This document shows, piece after piece, positions 53,459 to 63,407 of a stretch of DNA of 64,000 bases (positions are counted from its first letter, which is position 1; each line of letters starts with the position of its first letter). This DNA is from Pseudoalteromonas luteoviolacea NCIMB 1944. Lineage in GTDB: Bacteria; Pseudomonadota; Gammaproteobacteria; Enterobacterales; Alteromonadaceae. A model generated the notes under the pieces. It was given only the letters and a program-made list of their open reading frames with translations, was not told the DNA's origin and searched no databases. Where the stretch lies: the NCBI RefSeq assembly GCF_001625565.1, contig NZ_AUXS01000075.1:310001-374000 (forward strand). The letters are read 5' to 3'. The position numbers and the translations under genes are program-made.

Positions 53459-54490
53459 TTAAACGCATGGTTCACATTGCTTTTCAACTAACCTTGGTTT
53501 TGTACTTTTTTCTGTAGTGGCGGTGACGGGAATTGACACCAATGTTTTATGCAGTCCACAATTAAACTGCCATACCATTTCGGATAGCGTATCTTCGTGC
53601 CATTTAAATTCGATGGTGCGCTCGACACTCCACCCGCGGAATTTAAATAGTCCATCGCTAAGCGGTTCTAAAGTAAAGAGAGGTTTTTCATCTAACCAAA
53701 ATTGCAGTTCACGATTGTCGATTAACTTTATTTGACCGGAAATAATACCTAGGATGCCATCATCTGTTTCAAATATACCTTTTAACAAGGCGGCTGAGAT
53801 ATCAAAGTCACACTGGTATTTTTTTAGAGATTCAACAGCGAGTGGTTGGCTATTTTGATGGCATAGTATCTGTTTTGCAGCGATCGCCTTTTGCTCTGAC
53901 TGCGGGAATAATTCAAGTAGTTTATCAGTGATATAGGCATCAAAGATTAAGTGAATACGATGTTTGTCACTGCCATTATCTACGCTATGAGGCACTGAGA
54001 AATCACCGTACCACAACTCACCTTCCGGCCAGTGAAACTCCTCTTTACCAAACCTCATAATGACATTCTCATCGGTTTGAATGGGGATATGTAATCTGAC
54101 TTGACCATATTGGAGTGCTACAAAAGTATCGCAGTGTTCTTGTATTGTCATGCCTGGTCCCATTGAGGACAGTCTAACGGTACGAATATCACCACCGAAA
54201 TATGACATCAGCTTACGAATATATGGTGTGTGTTTACTCATCTCGTTATATTCATAGTCATGGATGCTTGGGCCTCCAGGGTCTGTCCGGGACTCGCTGC
54301 CTCCTAAGGAGCGTAAACTGACCACTTTCCAGTTTCCACTATGATAAACAGTAGTATTTAATCCTGGGACATTTTCAGCAATAAAAGGAGACTCTTTGTG
54401 CCACTGAAGTCTTTGGATAATTTCTAGTTCTTTTTTTAGTTCTGGTAGGTCAATATCCATATTTAATTTACTGCATATTGAAAGTGACAT
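53459..54490 (-). CDS. Fe(II)/2-oxoglutarate hydroxylase of the aspartyl/prolyl type
   Basis: 343 residues; ATG 54490 with AAAGGAG six bases upstream. The first 190 residues match the Asp/Asn beta-hydroxylase and proline 3-hydroxylase type II fold. The iron triad is His119-x-Asp121 in IQEHCDTF and His168 in VPHSVDN; Arg178 in KHRIHLIFD is positioned for 2-oxoglutarate. A further 150 residues with no domain I recognise follow and end in a Cys-containing tail. Lying between the NRPS genes and the exporter genes, it is most likely a tailoring enzyme that hydroxylates an amino acid, free or carrier-bound; which residue is unknown. Spacing of about 175 bases on both sides leaves room for separate promoters. 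Confidence 0.82.
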   Translation of the reverse strand: MSLSICSKLNMDIDLPELKKELEIIQRLQWHKESPFIAENVPGLNTTVYHSGNWKVVSLRSLGGSESRTDPGGPSIHDYEYNEMSKHTPYIRKLMSYFGGDIRTVRLSSMGPGMTIQEHCDTFVALQYGQVRLHIPIQTDENVIMRFGKEEFHWPEGELWYGDFSVPHSVDNGSDKHRIHLIFDAYITDKLLELFPQSEQKAIAAKQILCHQNSQPLAVESLKKYQCDFDISAALLKGIFETDDGILGIISGQIKLIDNRELQFWLDEKPLFTLEPLSDGLFKFRGWSVERTIEFKWHEDTLSEMVWQFNCGLHKTLVSIPVTATTEKSTKPRLVEKQCEPCV

Positions 54491-54668
54491 TTCAAGCTCC
54501 TTTAACTTGCTAAATATAACTATTTAACTTTTGGGTCGTATTATTTTTATTTTAGTTTTTTGTGTTGTGGCTTTTTATTTGCCATCTTTTTATTTTTTGC
54601 TTTTCGTTTTTATTTTTATCGAGGTTCGGCGAGTTGAACCTTGTCATTCAACTCACCTATAGGGCTAG

Positions 54669-57089
54669 TTAATCTCCTGATTTTAAGCTATAGACAAGGG
54701 GTCTATTTAAGATAGGTCTCAAAGGTACATAACAGGCAATCCAAGAAATTGCTAAAATCAGCGCAAGTGTGTATACGCCAATTGCAACAAGTTCAAAGCC
54801 TATATATTGAGAGAGTAAGTTAGGGTCTATTAGATAAGCGATGATCAGCATAGCAGTTGCAATGGAGACTCCTACAACATACGATTTAAAATTGTTTTTA
54901 AAGACAAACAAAATTAATTGTTTGCGTTTAGATCCAAGTGCTAAGCGCGTGCCAAGTTCAAATTTGTTCATCTGCGTGGTGTAATTGAGAACACCGTAAA
55001 GACCCAATCCAGCTAGGATTGTGCTTATCAAAGAAATGGCGAGAGTAGAAATAATGGTGACGATTTCGCCAAATTGAGACATGTATTTTGTCTGTGCAAG
55101 TGACTCAAATTCAAACACGGCCAACTTCGAATCAATACCATAAATAATGTTAACGATATCAGTTCTATCAAGTGTCTGGTTGTCTTTAATTTTGATCAGC
55201 ATGGTCTGGCTTGCTTTATTCATAGGAGTGTACAAACGTGCAGCATCATTTTCAGCGCCCGGCACCATGATATTGTCTATTACACCTACAATGACGTGCT
55301 CTTTATTTCTTACTAAGAGTTTTTTACCTAGTGCACTGTCATTGCCAGCCAGCAGCTTAGCAAATCCCTGATTGACAACAAGCACGTTGCTCTCACCATT
55401 GAGTTCGCTTCGATCAAAGCCTTTCCCTTCGATGAAGGAAATATCTAGCGTGTTGAAATAGTTGTTATCAACACTATTGCCAATAGGTACATAGTTTTCA
55501 TTTGTTTCGACGTCAGTTGCGGCCCACATACTGAAAGAGGACAGTGGGGATTCACCAAATGTGACAGATTCAACTTGCGGTAGTTTTTCAATTTGGGCTT
55601 TCGTTTCTACGAGTAGTGCAGCCATTTCATCCCACTTTACAGAGTGCTTTTCCATATGTGAGAAGTCGACATTGATTAAGCCATCGATTTTCATGCCTAG
55701 AGGTTGGTTAACTTTTTTATAGGCTTCGGAAAACAGAACTGAAGTTGCGAAGATGATAATGCTTGCAATGGCAATTTGGGCAATCATTAAACTGGAGCGA
55801 GTTTTTTGTGACACCTGTAAACCGGAGCCTTTACCACTTGATTGAATTGCGGCTCTTAGCTCTTTGTAATTTATCATTGATAAATTTACTCGAGAGAAAG
55901 TGAGTATCAGAACTATCATAAGTACAAATGCAGACATGACGCTCATGAAATTGAGCTGGAGTTCATTGCTTCTTGGAAGCAGGTCAGTGAAAAATGTTTG
56001 CATGATCTCGATGCCCACATAAGCAATAACAAGACCAAATAGTGCCGCTGGTAACATGAGTAATGTTGCTTCTAGTAAGAATATGACATGCAATTGAGAT
56101 TTTTTAGCACCCAGAGCAGCGTTGATTGCGAGTTTTCGGTGTTGTTCGATTGTTCTTGAAATAAATAGGTTTGTGATGTTAGCCATTGCTATCAACAAGA
56201 GTGCAAAAGCGCCTAGAACCAACATGGTCACCGTTTTTTGGCTGTCCCCTAATACTTTATCCTTCAATGAAGTGACGATTAGCTCGATTGACCACCCTTT
56301 GAAAAAAGGAATACCGACATTATTTTGGTTAAAAAGCTCACTGGCTCTTGGTGATGATTGCTGAGCGGCAATATCTGCTGTCACACCTGCTTTTACTTTC
56401 GCAACGTAGACGATACCACCATCAATGTACGACCAAGTTTCTTTGGCCATTGCGGAGTTTTGGTCCCAAGTTAGCCAAACGCTTGTAGATGACTGATCTG
56501 CACGGATCCTTGGTTCAATAAAATCGGGTGATAAAACCCCGACAATTTTGTAAGAGATGCCATTAAAACTCACACTTTGATCTAGTACACTTTCATCTGA
56601 ATTGAACATTTCTTGCCACGTTTTGTGGCTCAAAACTGCTAGGGGTATGTGACTATTCAATCCTTCATCAGCTGTAAATACGCGACCTAAAGACGTTTTC
56701 GCACTAGTGATATCAAACCACTCAGGTGTCACCGATGTGGTAGCAAGGGTTGGTTGGGCACTATTCGATGTCATCACTGAGGTTGCATAAAACATCAGTG
56801 CACTAGCATCAAAAGAGTCATTATTTTTGTAGATTTCAATGGCGCCTGGGTAGGTAAATGCATTACCCATCACGCCCCCTTCCGCATTTAGTGCTCTGTA
56901 CTCAACCGTGACTAATCTCTCCTGATCAGGGTAGGGAAGTGGTTTGAGAAACATGTAGTATGCAAGCGTTAAAACAGATATAAATGCGCCGAGTGTTAAG
57001 CCAAGTGTTGCAATGACACCAAACATTAAGGTTGGCTTGCGACTCAGGCTCTTAATGGATTGTTTGACTACTAACGTTGAATTCTTCAT
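54669..57089 (-). CDS. ABC exporter permease, MacB/FtsX type
   Basis: 806-residue inner-membrane permease built as two FtsX/MacB_PCD halves. An N-terminal helix (about 20-42) and a large periplasmic core domain (45-280) come first, then three helices (about 285-395). A second anchor helix near 435, a second periplasmic domain and three C-terminal helices (about 675-800) complete it. It has no ATPase domain; this is supplied by the next gene, whose stop overlaps its start by four bases. MacB-type machines move substrates from the periplasm across the outer membrane with an adaptor and a TolC-like channel. The context indicates export of the nonribosomal peptide or of its processed form. Confidence 0.9.
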   Translation of the reverse strand: MKNSTLVVKQSIKSLSRKPTLMFGVIATLGLTLGAFISVLTLAYYMFLKPLPYPDQERLVTVEYRALNAEGGVMGNAFTYPGAIEIYKNNDSFDASALMFYATSVMTSNSAQPTLATTSVTPEWFDITSAKTSLGRVFTADEGLNSHIPLAVLSHKTWQEMFNSDESVLDQSVSFNGISYKIVGVLSPDFIEPRIRADQSSTSVWLTWDQNSAMAKETWSYIDGGIVYVAKVKAGVTADIAAQQSSPRASELFNQNNVGIPFFKGWSIELIVTSLKDKVLGDSQKTVTMLVLGAFALLLIAMANITNLFISRTIEQHRKLAINAALGAKKSQLHVIFLLEATLLMLPAALFGLVIAYVGIEIMQTFFTDLLPRSNELQLNFMSVMSAFVLMIVLILTFSRVNLSMINYKELRAAIQSSGKGSGLQVSQKTRSSLMIAQIAIASIIIFATSVLFSEAYKKVNQPLGMKIDGLINVDFSHMEKHSVKWDEMAALLVETKAQIEKLPQVESVTFGESPLSSFSMWAATDVETNENYVPIGNSVDNNYFNTLDISFIEGKGFDRSELNGESNVLVVNQGFAKLLAGNDSALGKKLLVRNKEHVIVGVIDNIMVPGAENDAARLYTPMNKASQTMLIKIKDNQTLDRTDIVNIIYGIDSKLAVFEFESLAQTKYMSQFGEIVTIISTLAISLISTILAGLGLYGVLNYTTQMNKFELGTRLALGSKRKQLILFVFKNNFKSYVVGVSIATAMLIIAYLIDPNLLSQYIGFELVAIGVYTLALILAISWIACYVPLRPILNRPLVYSLKSGD

Positions 57090-57796
57090 ACGGCTTCACT
57101 CAACTGTTCCTCTTCAACTTGCAAAACCCCGTCTTTTAGCTGGTATTTAGTTCTAGCCATGTCCGCGTATCTGCTGTCGTGAGTTACCATGCAAATCGTA
57201 GTACCTTGCGCATTTAGTTCCTCTAAAAGCTGCATGACTTGATCACCAGTTGTTGAGTCAAGGTTACCTGTCGGTTCATCAACTAATAAAATGGCGGGAT
57301 CTGCGGCAAGCGCTCTGGCAATCGCGACTCTTTGCTGCTGACCACCAGAGAGTTGATTTGGAAAGTGGTCGAGTCGGTGTGACAAGCTAACTTTTTCTAA
57401 GCATTCTGTTACTTTTTTATCAATTTCTTCCGCTGCAAGCCCGTCTGTGCGATAAGTCAATGGCAGAGCCACATTGTCATATACTGACAGTTCTTCGATT
57501 AGGTTAAATGATTGAAAAATAAAACCTAGCTTGGTATTTCTTACTTCTGCAGCCTGATCTTGGGTAAGTGATGTGACATCTTTACCTTCAATTTTTAACT
57601 CTCCACCACTGGCTTCGTCTAACAGGCCGATGATCGATAGCAGGGTTGACTTACCCCCACCAGAAGGTCCAGATATAGAAACGTAGTCGCCTTCGTATAT
57701 TTTAATATTAATGTCTTTTAAAGCATGTGTTTCGACAAGATCTGTATCGTAAACCTTGGACACATGATTTATTTCAATCTTGATGTCTTTGTTCAT
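57086..57796 (-). CDS. ABC exporter ATP-binding protein, LolD/MacB type
   Basis: 236-residue cytoplasmic ATPase. Walker A is GPSGGGKST, the Q-loop FQSFNLIEE, the signature LSGGQQQRVAIARAL, Walker B ILLVDEPTGNLD and the H-loop MVTHD, all intact. It belongs to the LolD/MacB/FtsE group that partners FtsX-fold permeases, and overlaps the permease gene by ATGA. The MacA-like adaptor gene lies 27 bases upstream. In MacB and PvdT the ATPase is fused to the permease; here it is separate. Confidence 0.95.
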   Translation of the reverse strand: MNKDIKIEINHVSKVYDTDLVETHALKDINIKIYEGDYVSISGPSGGGKSTLLSIIGLLDEASGGELKIEGKDVTSLTQDQAAEVRNTKLGFIFQSFNLIEELSVYDNVALPLTYRTDGLAAEEIDKKVTECLEKVSLSHRLDHFPNQLSGGQQQRVAIARALAADPAILLVDEPTGNLDSTTGDQVMQLLEELNAQGTTICMVTHDSRYADMARTKYQLKDGVLQVEEEQLSEAV

Positions 57797-57823
57797 GGGT
57801 TTTCCTTTATTGTTTTTTACTGG

Positions 57824-59068
57824 CTACTGTATGTCAAAGTTCGCTTTCCCTTTGACCTGTGTAGGTACATCAGAGATGATGAACTCATCATTTTCTTTTG
57901 CTCCAGAATTAATTTGGATGTATTTACCACTACTATAGCCAAACATAAGATTTCTCTTTGTTGCGTTTAGGCCGTCATTTGAAAGTGCATACAGCATCGC
58001 AGGCTGAAATGCTCGTGCGTCTTTTGGGTGTTCGATAAATAGCGCGTTTTCAATTTCATTAATGACAATGTGTCCGTCAATACTACGCTGAGGACGTGCG
58101 CTTTTAGGGAGTTGGTTAGGCAAGGCAATTTCTACAGTGACCGTATTGTTTTGTACTTCGGGGACGATTCGGTTCACCGTGCCATTAATTTTGTCTTGGT
58201 ATGTATCGATAACTGCATTTTGGCCAATTTCTATATATTGAGCTTGGCTTTGGGGCACCTGAAGCATAGCCATCAGACTATTGCTACTTCCTATCATTAA
58301 GATTTCTTGCCCGGTGGTGAGGCTTTGCCCTTCTTCAACAGACAGACGTTGGATAACCCCATTTGAATCAGCACGTACTTCGAGGCGATTTACCCGCTCT
58401 TGTGCAATATGTAGCTCGCCTTCAGTTTGCCTCATTTGTTGTTGGCTAATAATAATTTTTTGCTCATGAACTTTTTCTAAAGTCGCGATTTTTGTGGTTT
58501 GAATGTCATGTTGAACTTTGAGTTTGTTCAATGTAGAAAGGTTTTTTATATAATTGAGCCTAGATACTACACCCGATTCAACTAATTGCTTTTCAGCCTC
58601 ATGTTGCTGTTCCATCGCTTCTATATCTGCGCTGAGTCGACTGAGCGTTGACTGCTCATCCAACATTGCCAATTCTTGAGAGAGTTCTAGTTGCTTAAGA
58701 TTTGCTTGGGCTTGGGACATTTGTTTTTGTGCACTTTGTACTTGCTGGTGCAGTTCAGGGTTATCGAGTACGACAAGTAAGTCATTCGGTTTTACAATTG
58801 CGCCTGGACGTTGGACTATTTTTTTAACCGTGGCAGGAGTCATGGTCGTCAATACGCGGAGGTCATTAGGTATTAAGGTGCCAAACCCCTCAACTTTTAC
58901 AGTAAATAAACCTTTTTCTACTTTAGAGGTAACCATAGACTCTCCATCTACGGATGCTCCAGATTTGGTTGTTAACATATATGCACTGGCGATGAGTGCT
59001 AAGCTCGCTGCGACAATAACTGGTTTAGATACTTTTGGCTTTTTCTTTTTTTCTTTTTTAATATCCAT
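57824..59068 (-). CDS. Periplasmic adaptor protein, MacA/HlyD type
   Basis: 414 residues. A lysine-rich N-terminus and a single transmembrane helix (about 16-33) anchor it in the inner membrane. A lipoyl-like half domain comes next (GFGTLIPNDLRVLTTMTPATVKKIVQRPGAIVKPNDLLVVLD), then a long coiled-coil hairpin (about 105-230), the second lipoyl half (ADSNGVIQRLSVEEGQSLTTGQEILMIG) and a beta-barrel plus membrane-proximal domain. It connects the MacB-like permease to an outer-membrane channel such as TolC, not encoded in this window. It forms one transcription unit with the ATPase and permease. Confidence 0.92.
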   Translation of the reverse strand: MDIKKEKKKKPKVSKPVIVAASLALIASAYMLTTKSGASVDGESMVTSKVEKGLFTVKVEGFGTLIPNDLRVLTTMTPATVKKIVQRPGAIVKPNDLLVVLDNPELHQQVQSAQKQMSQAQANLKQLELSQELAMLDEQSTLSRLSADIEAMEQQHEAEKQLVESGVVSRLNYIKNLSTLNKLKVQHDIQTTKIATLEKVHEQKIIISQQQMRQTEGELHIAQERVNRLEVRADSNGVIQRLSVEEGQSLTTGQEILMIGSSNSLMAMLQVPQSQAQYIEIGQNAVIDTYQDKINGTVNRIVPEVQNNTVTVEIALPNQLPKSARPQRSIDGHIVINEIENALFIEHPKDARAFQPAMLYALSNDGLNATKRNLMFGYSSGKYIQINSGAKENDEFIISDVPTQVKGKANFDIQ

Positions 59069-59201
59069 TTCAATGAACCTTTGAGTTCCTCACTAATTTC
59101 CAAATCTATCATAGTGAGTAGGGGGGTTATCAAATAATTATGCTTTTTGTTTTTATGTTATATGGTAAATAAAATTATTTTTTTCTATTTAAGGTGTTTA
59201 T

Positions 59202-59960
59202 TTATATAACAAGTTGTTCAGGCTCTATTGCATTATCATTGATAATTGTTACGAGATCTTTAAGTGGATTTTTTTGCGTTTCAATAAAGAAGTGGCCACC
59301 TTCATAGTGATTTATACTTATGGGAATTTTACTAAAATCTTGCCATAGAGATAGGTTGCTTTGGTTAACATCTAGGTCTTCTTTACCTGTAAAAACGGTG
59401 ATTGGCACATTGAGCTGGTGGGGTAGGCTTTGGTATTCTTCTGCGATTTTGAAATCCGCTCGAATAGAGGGAAGTATGAGTTCCATAAGTTCTTCTTGTG
59501 CGAGTACTTCTGGTGGGGTCCCCCCAATAATATGAAGCTTTTCAATGAATTCATGGTCAGGTTTATCACTCAGCTTGAGCACATTTTCATTTGGATTCGG
59601 TGCTGGGCTTCCTGACACGACAAGCCGTAGAGGTTGTCTAATTGTTAATTGCTCTAATTCTTTGGCGAGTGCAAACGCAACTCTTGCCCCCAAACTATGG
59701 CCGAAAAATAAGTAGGGCACATCGCTGAGTTGTTTAAAATCAGGAAGCAAAGAATTAATTAGTTCTTCCATATTATCTATAGCGGGTTCAGAAAACCTTT
59801 TTCCTTTCCCTGGAAAGCTGGCGACAAGGACTTCAATGTCATTATCAATATAATCAGGCCAATCAGAAAATGTGGTGTGACCACCACCTGCATATGGAAA
59901 GCAAAAGACCCTGAATCTGGGGCTTGAAACCTGATTAATAGACAGGAAGGACTTAAGCAC
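59202..59960 (-). CDS. Type II thioesterase for NRPS
   Basis: 252-residue stand-alone alpha/beta hydrolase that in NRPS systems hydrolyses stalled or wrongly primed groups from carrier domains. The GTG start is supported by AGGAG six bases upstream. Family motifs: FCFPYAGGG near the N-terminus, the nucleophile elbow FFGHSLGA (Ser89), GTPPEVL in the lid region, the acidic residue in TGKEDLD and the histidine in YEGGHFF. It is the first gene of the leftward biosynthetic arm, next to the divergent control region, 133 bases before the MacA-like gene. Confidence 0.95.
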   Translation of the reverse strand: MLKSFLSINQVSSPRFRVFCFPYAGGGHTTFSDWPDYIDNDIEVLVASFPGKGKRFSEPAIDNMEELINSLLPDFKQLSDVPYLFFGHSLGARVAFALAKELEQLTIRQPLRLVVSGSPAPNPNENVLKLSDKPDHEFIEKLHIIGGTPPEVLAQEELMELILPSIRADFKIAEEYQSLPHQLNVPITVFTGKEDLDVNQSNLSLWQDFSKIPISINHYEGGHFFIETQKNPLKDLVTIINDNAIEPEQLVI

Positions 59961-61002
59961 TTAATGCTCCTTATTATAATTATTATTCCTAAAATATTAA
60001 CAATAGGTTAGAGGATAAGGGGCGGCTTATTGCTGAAATGCATTTTCCAGTTGGCTACACACTTCTTGCCTTACTACAACCAGGTTTGATGTTCTGCACA
60101 AGTGAAAACCTGTCAGAAATTCCAGTTTACGCACCTGTAACCTATTGGGTGATGTTATTATCATAAGTCTAACTTTGTCAACAATTTGGTTAGCTTTAAT
60201 TTACGTTGAAATCGGCTTTGGCGAGGGAGAGATGGGGTTGTGATTTTGATGTGGTTTCTTTTTGATACTTTTAATTAACGAGTTTTGTGGCTTTTGATGT
60301 TGGGTTGTAGAAATGGTGGCCAGGCGTGTGCAGGCAGCTTGATTCGACTATGTAACGCTGCTGTGTATCAGTCTGTGGTGAGTTTTTATATGTCTAAACG
60401 ACATGGTCGCTCCTATCAACGGCATTGTTACTTGTTTGTTTTTGATTTGATCTTATTGTTTTAATGGTGTTTTGTTTTTTGTGTATGGGTTTCTGAATTT
60501 CTATTGAGAATATTAAAACATTCATAATTTTCAAGGAGGGTGAAAATAACATTTTTAAAATTTACTTTAGCGAATGCCTTTCCAGCCCTTTGTTAGTGCA
60601 GTGCGGCTAAAAATCAGGCGAAATTATCCATTATTCTTAATGGTATAGGTCTGTTTTTTTTGATGTTTACTTCGTTGACAATGCTGTTTCAATTGTGCAA
60701 CTATTGTAATAACTGGTTTAATCATAATAACGGTATCTAGAACCAAAATGTTAAGGAGTTAATAGTGAGTTCTAGATTGAAAATAATAACGCAGTGGTGA
60801 TCAGTTGGTTTTTTAGTTGCGAAAATGGATTTTCATATGCAAAAGGAAGGTTTTTAGTGGCAAAAGTGTTGTTCGTTTAGTTATAAACGGATCTCTTAGC
60901 TTAGTCTCATTTTGTTGATCAAGCCCCCTTCGCATTGGCTGAACTGTCACATGTCAATCACTGTTCTTATATAAAAATAATAAAAATCAAGAGATTAAAT
61001 TT
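59961..61002. promoter_or_regulatory. Divergent control region of the biosynthetic locus
   Basis: 1042 bases with no convincing ORF on either strand, between the leftward thioesterase-to-NRPS arm and the rightward acylase-exporter arm. It holds an inverted repeat CAGGTTT (60081-60087) ... AAACCTG (60106-60112) adjoining a LuxR-type-box-like sequence, a partial Fur-like element (60150-60163), and AT-rich tracts before the acylase start, where AAGAG precedes the ATG. The size suggests complex regulation or a lost regulator gene. Confidence 0.5.
60108..60127. promoter_or_regulatory. Candidate LuxR-type (lux box) operator
   Basis: A 20-mer with the left half ACCTGTCAG, which fits the ACCTGnCAG half-site, and the overall CT-N12-AG pattern of las/rhl-type boxes; the right half is degenerate (TTCCAGTT). 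No luxR or luxI gene is in the window. By-eye match; chance is a real alternative. Confidence 0.3.
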
Positions 61003-63405
61003 ATGTTTAACCGCTACCCCATGCTGTCAAGGACAGGCGTGTTTCTGTTGCTACCTCTTATTCTGGCTGTCCTGTATACATTCTCCTGGGTGAAGTCGAC
61101 AATATTTGAAGAGGATTCAAGTTTTACTGTTCAAGGTATTGAACAGGATATTTCTGTTACTGTTGATGAATTTGGGGTGCCGTCGATAGATGCAAATTCT
61201 GACTCAGATGCATTTTTTGCGATGGGTTTCTTGCATGCCAAAGACCGTATGTGGCAAATGGAAGTCCAAAGGCGAATGGGCAAAGGCGAAACAGCCGAGA
61301 TATTCGGACGAAGTAGCTTGTCTCAAGATATCTGGATGAGAACCCTAGGTTTGCACGCTGTTGCGGAAGCTTCATGGGAAAATTACGACGATGATTTTAA
61401 GGCCGCAATGGTGGCTTTTTCTGCAGGTTATAATGCATGGCTTGCTCAAACGGACGAATTACCCGTCGAGTTTTCGCTGTTTAATGTTGAGCCTAAACCT
61501 TGGACTCCCGTTGATTCAATTGTGATCGGCAAGTTGTTCTCGCTTATGTTGAGCTTCAATTTATCTCGAGAGTTAGATGCTGTTAGAGCGATGAGTTTGC
61601 TGCCTGAACAGCACTTCAGAGCGCTTTATCCCGATATTCCTCAAGCGCATATTTCTACTTCTCTTGCTGAGCAAACCTCGCTGGATATTGAAAGCAACTA
61701 TGCGCAATTGCAAGCTCAGCGATTTGGCAAACAGAAAGATTTAGGCAGTAATGGCTGGGTTGTTTCGGGTGAACACACGACAAATGGCGTGCCTATTTTG
61801 GCAAATGATCCGCATCTTGGTATCGAACTGCCTTCGATGTGGTATGCAGCAAAAATCAAAGGGGACAAAATTAACAGCGCTGGTATGACTTTCCCCGGCC
61901 TGCCTTTTGTCATCTTTGGTAAAAATGAAGATATAGCTTGGGGAGGCGCAAATTTTACGATAGATAAACAGGATGTTGTGTTACATGAGTTTAATCCTAA
62001 TTCGCCTAACCAATACGCATCGAGCACAGGCTGGAAGCCACTCGATATCGAAGTTCAACAAATACATATCAAGTCAGAATTTCCTGATGCGTTGAGAACA
62101 AAGCAACCGCCGTATGAACTTTTTATAGCGCGTACTGAAAGTGGCCCAATCCTTGATTACGTGCCGGGTTCTCTAAATGGTATGTCGCTAAAATGGACTG
62201 CGTTAGACGCTACTGATTTGAGCTTAAAAGCACTGTTGCAGCTCAACTACGCTAAAGATTGGCACAGCTTCAGAAGTGCTTTAAGCCATTTAGTGTCACC
62301 TTCATTAAACGTATTTTACGCTGACAGAGCGGGCAATATTGGCATGAGTGCATCAGGCCTTATTCCAATTCGAAAGGTGGGACAAGGCAAAGTACCGGTA
62401 CCGAATACTCAATTCGCGTGGACAGGCTATGTACCTTGGGAAGAGATGCCATATATTTACAACCCACCTGAAGGTTTTATTGCCAATGCAAATGAAAATT
62501 ATCTGCCAACGAGCTATCCATATTTTGTCGGCAGCGATTGGGCTGAGCCGACAAGAGCAAACCGTATAAAGCGTATCCTGAAAAAACGTATCGACAATGG
62601 ACAAAAGGTCGATGCTGAGTTTAACCGAGTGATGCAACTGGATGTCGTGGATGACAATGTACGCCACCTTCAACGTATTCTGATTGAACAATATGGGTTT
62701 AACCCTGAACAAGCGATTCGAAAAGGTTTTCTGACTTGGGATGGTGATATGTCTTCGGATTCCCCTTACCCAGCGTTATACGTGTCATTTATTGAGCATC
62801 TTAGAGAAGAATTAGTTAGGCCGCACTTTAAACTAGCTGGAACAGGGAGCGTTTTAGATGACCGAGTGTCTAGCCTAGTAAGCCGTGTGGAGACTGGCAC
62901 TTTATTGAGGTTATTGGAGGAAGAACCTTATTGGTGTATTAAGCAATCAGCACAGCAACAACAGACGTGTATCGCTGTTATTAACTCAGCTTTTGACAAA
63001 GCACAAGCCGAACTAACAAAACTTGTGGGCTCAAATCCAGATAATTGGCGATGGTCAGAGATTGTCAGTCGTGAATATACGCACCGTCCATTGGGTGATA
63101 TGGAAGCATTAAAGTCGTCCTTTAAAACCTATATCAGCGGTGATGGTACTCCCCACACAATTAATGTGGCGAACTATCGTTTCGATGAAGATGATGGCTA
63201 TATTCAAAACGCGGGGGCAACCTTCAGACATGTTTTTGAACTGACACCTGATATTTCTTATCACTTTATTAATTCCACAGGTCAATCTGGTCATATTTAT
63301 AGCGCGCACTACGCAGACATGATGCCGATGATGCACACCAATACACTGATCAAAAGTACCGAATCAAAATCACAGTACACACTAAATTTGAGGCCAGCGG
63401 AATAA
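61003..63405 (+). CDS. Penicillin-acylase-family Ntn hydrolase (PvdQ-like role)
   Basis: 800 residues, a precursor of the periplasmic N-terminal-nucleophile acylases. An N-terminal hydrophobic segment (about 10-30) targets it to or across the inner membrane. The alpha-chain region has HAKDRMWQMEVQRRMGKGETAEIFG. The autocatalytic site is GSNGW, with Ser249 as predicted nucleophile, followed by VVSGEHTTNGVPILANDPHLGIELPSMWY and later the oxyanion-region FIANANENYLP. Related enzymes remove acyl groups from penicillin G, acyl-homoserine lactones or, in PvdQ, acylated pyoverdine precursors. Its place at the head of the exporter arm of an NRPS locus suggests removal of an N-acyl group from the peptide in the periplasm. 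It ends two bases before the exporter gene. Confidence 0.9.
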   Translation: MFNRYPMLSRTGVFLLLPLILAVLYTFSWVKSTIFEEDSSFTVQGIEQDISVTVDEFGVPSIDANSDSDAFFAMGFLHAKDRMWQMEVQRRMGKGETAEIFGRSSLSQDIWMRTLGLHAVAEASWENYDDDFKAAMVAFSAGYNAWLAQTDELPVEFSLFNVEPKPWTPVDSIVIGKLFSLMLSFNLSRELDAVRAMSLLPEQHFRALYPDIPQAHISTSLAEQTSLDIESNYAQLQAQRFGKQKDLGSNGWVVSGEHTTNGVPILANDPHLGIELPSMWYAAKIKGDKINSAGMTFPGLPFVIFGKNEDIAWGGANFTIDKQDVVLHEFNPNSPNQYASSTGWKPLDIEVQQIHIKSEFPDALRTKQPPYELFIARTESGPILDYVPGSLNGMSLKWTALDATDLSLKALLQLNYAKDWHSFRSALSHLVSPSLNVFYADRAGNIGMSASGLIPIRKVGQGKVPVPNTQFAWTGYVPWEEMPYIYNPPEGFIANANENYLPTSYPYFVGSDWAEPTRANRIKRILKKRIDNGQKVDAEFNRVMQLDVVDDNVRHLQRILIEQYGFNPEQAIRKGFLTWDGDMSSDSPYPALYVSFIEHLREELVRPHFKLAGTGSVLDDRVSSLVSRVETGTLLRLLEEEPYWCIKQSAQQQQTCIAVINSAFDKAQAELTKLVGSNPDNWRWSEIVSREYTHRPLGDMEALKSSFKTYISGDGTPHTINVANYRFDEDDGYIQNAGATFRHVFELTPDISYHFINSTGQSGHIYSAHYADMMPMMHTNTLIKSTESKSQYTLNLRPAE

Positions 63406-63407
63406 TT

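Noticed and set aside
60150..60163. Fur box TGATGTT-ATTATCA in the divergent region
   Set aside because: The halves fit the heptamers, but the central base is missing and the left half has mismatches; too weak for a feature.
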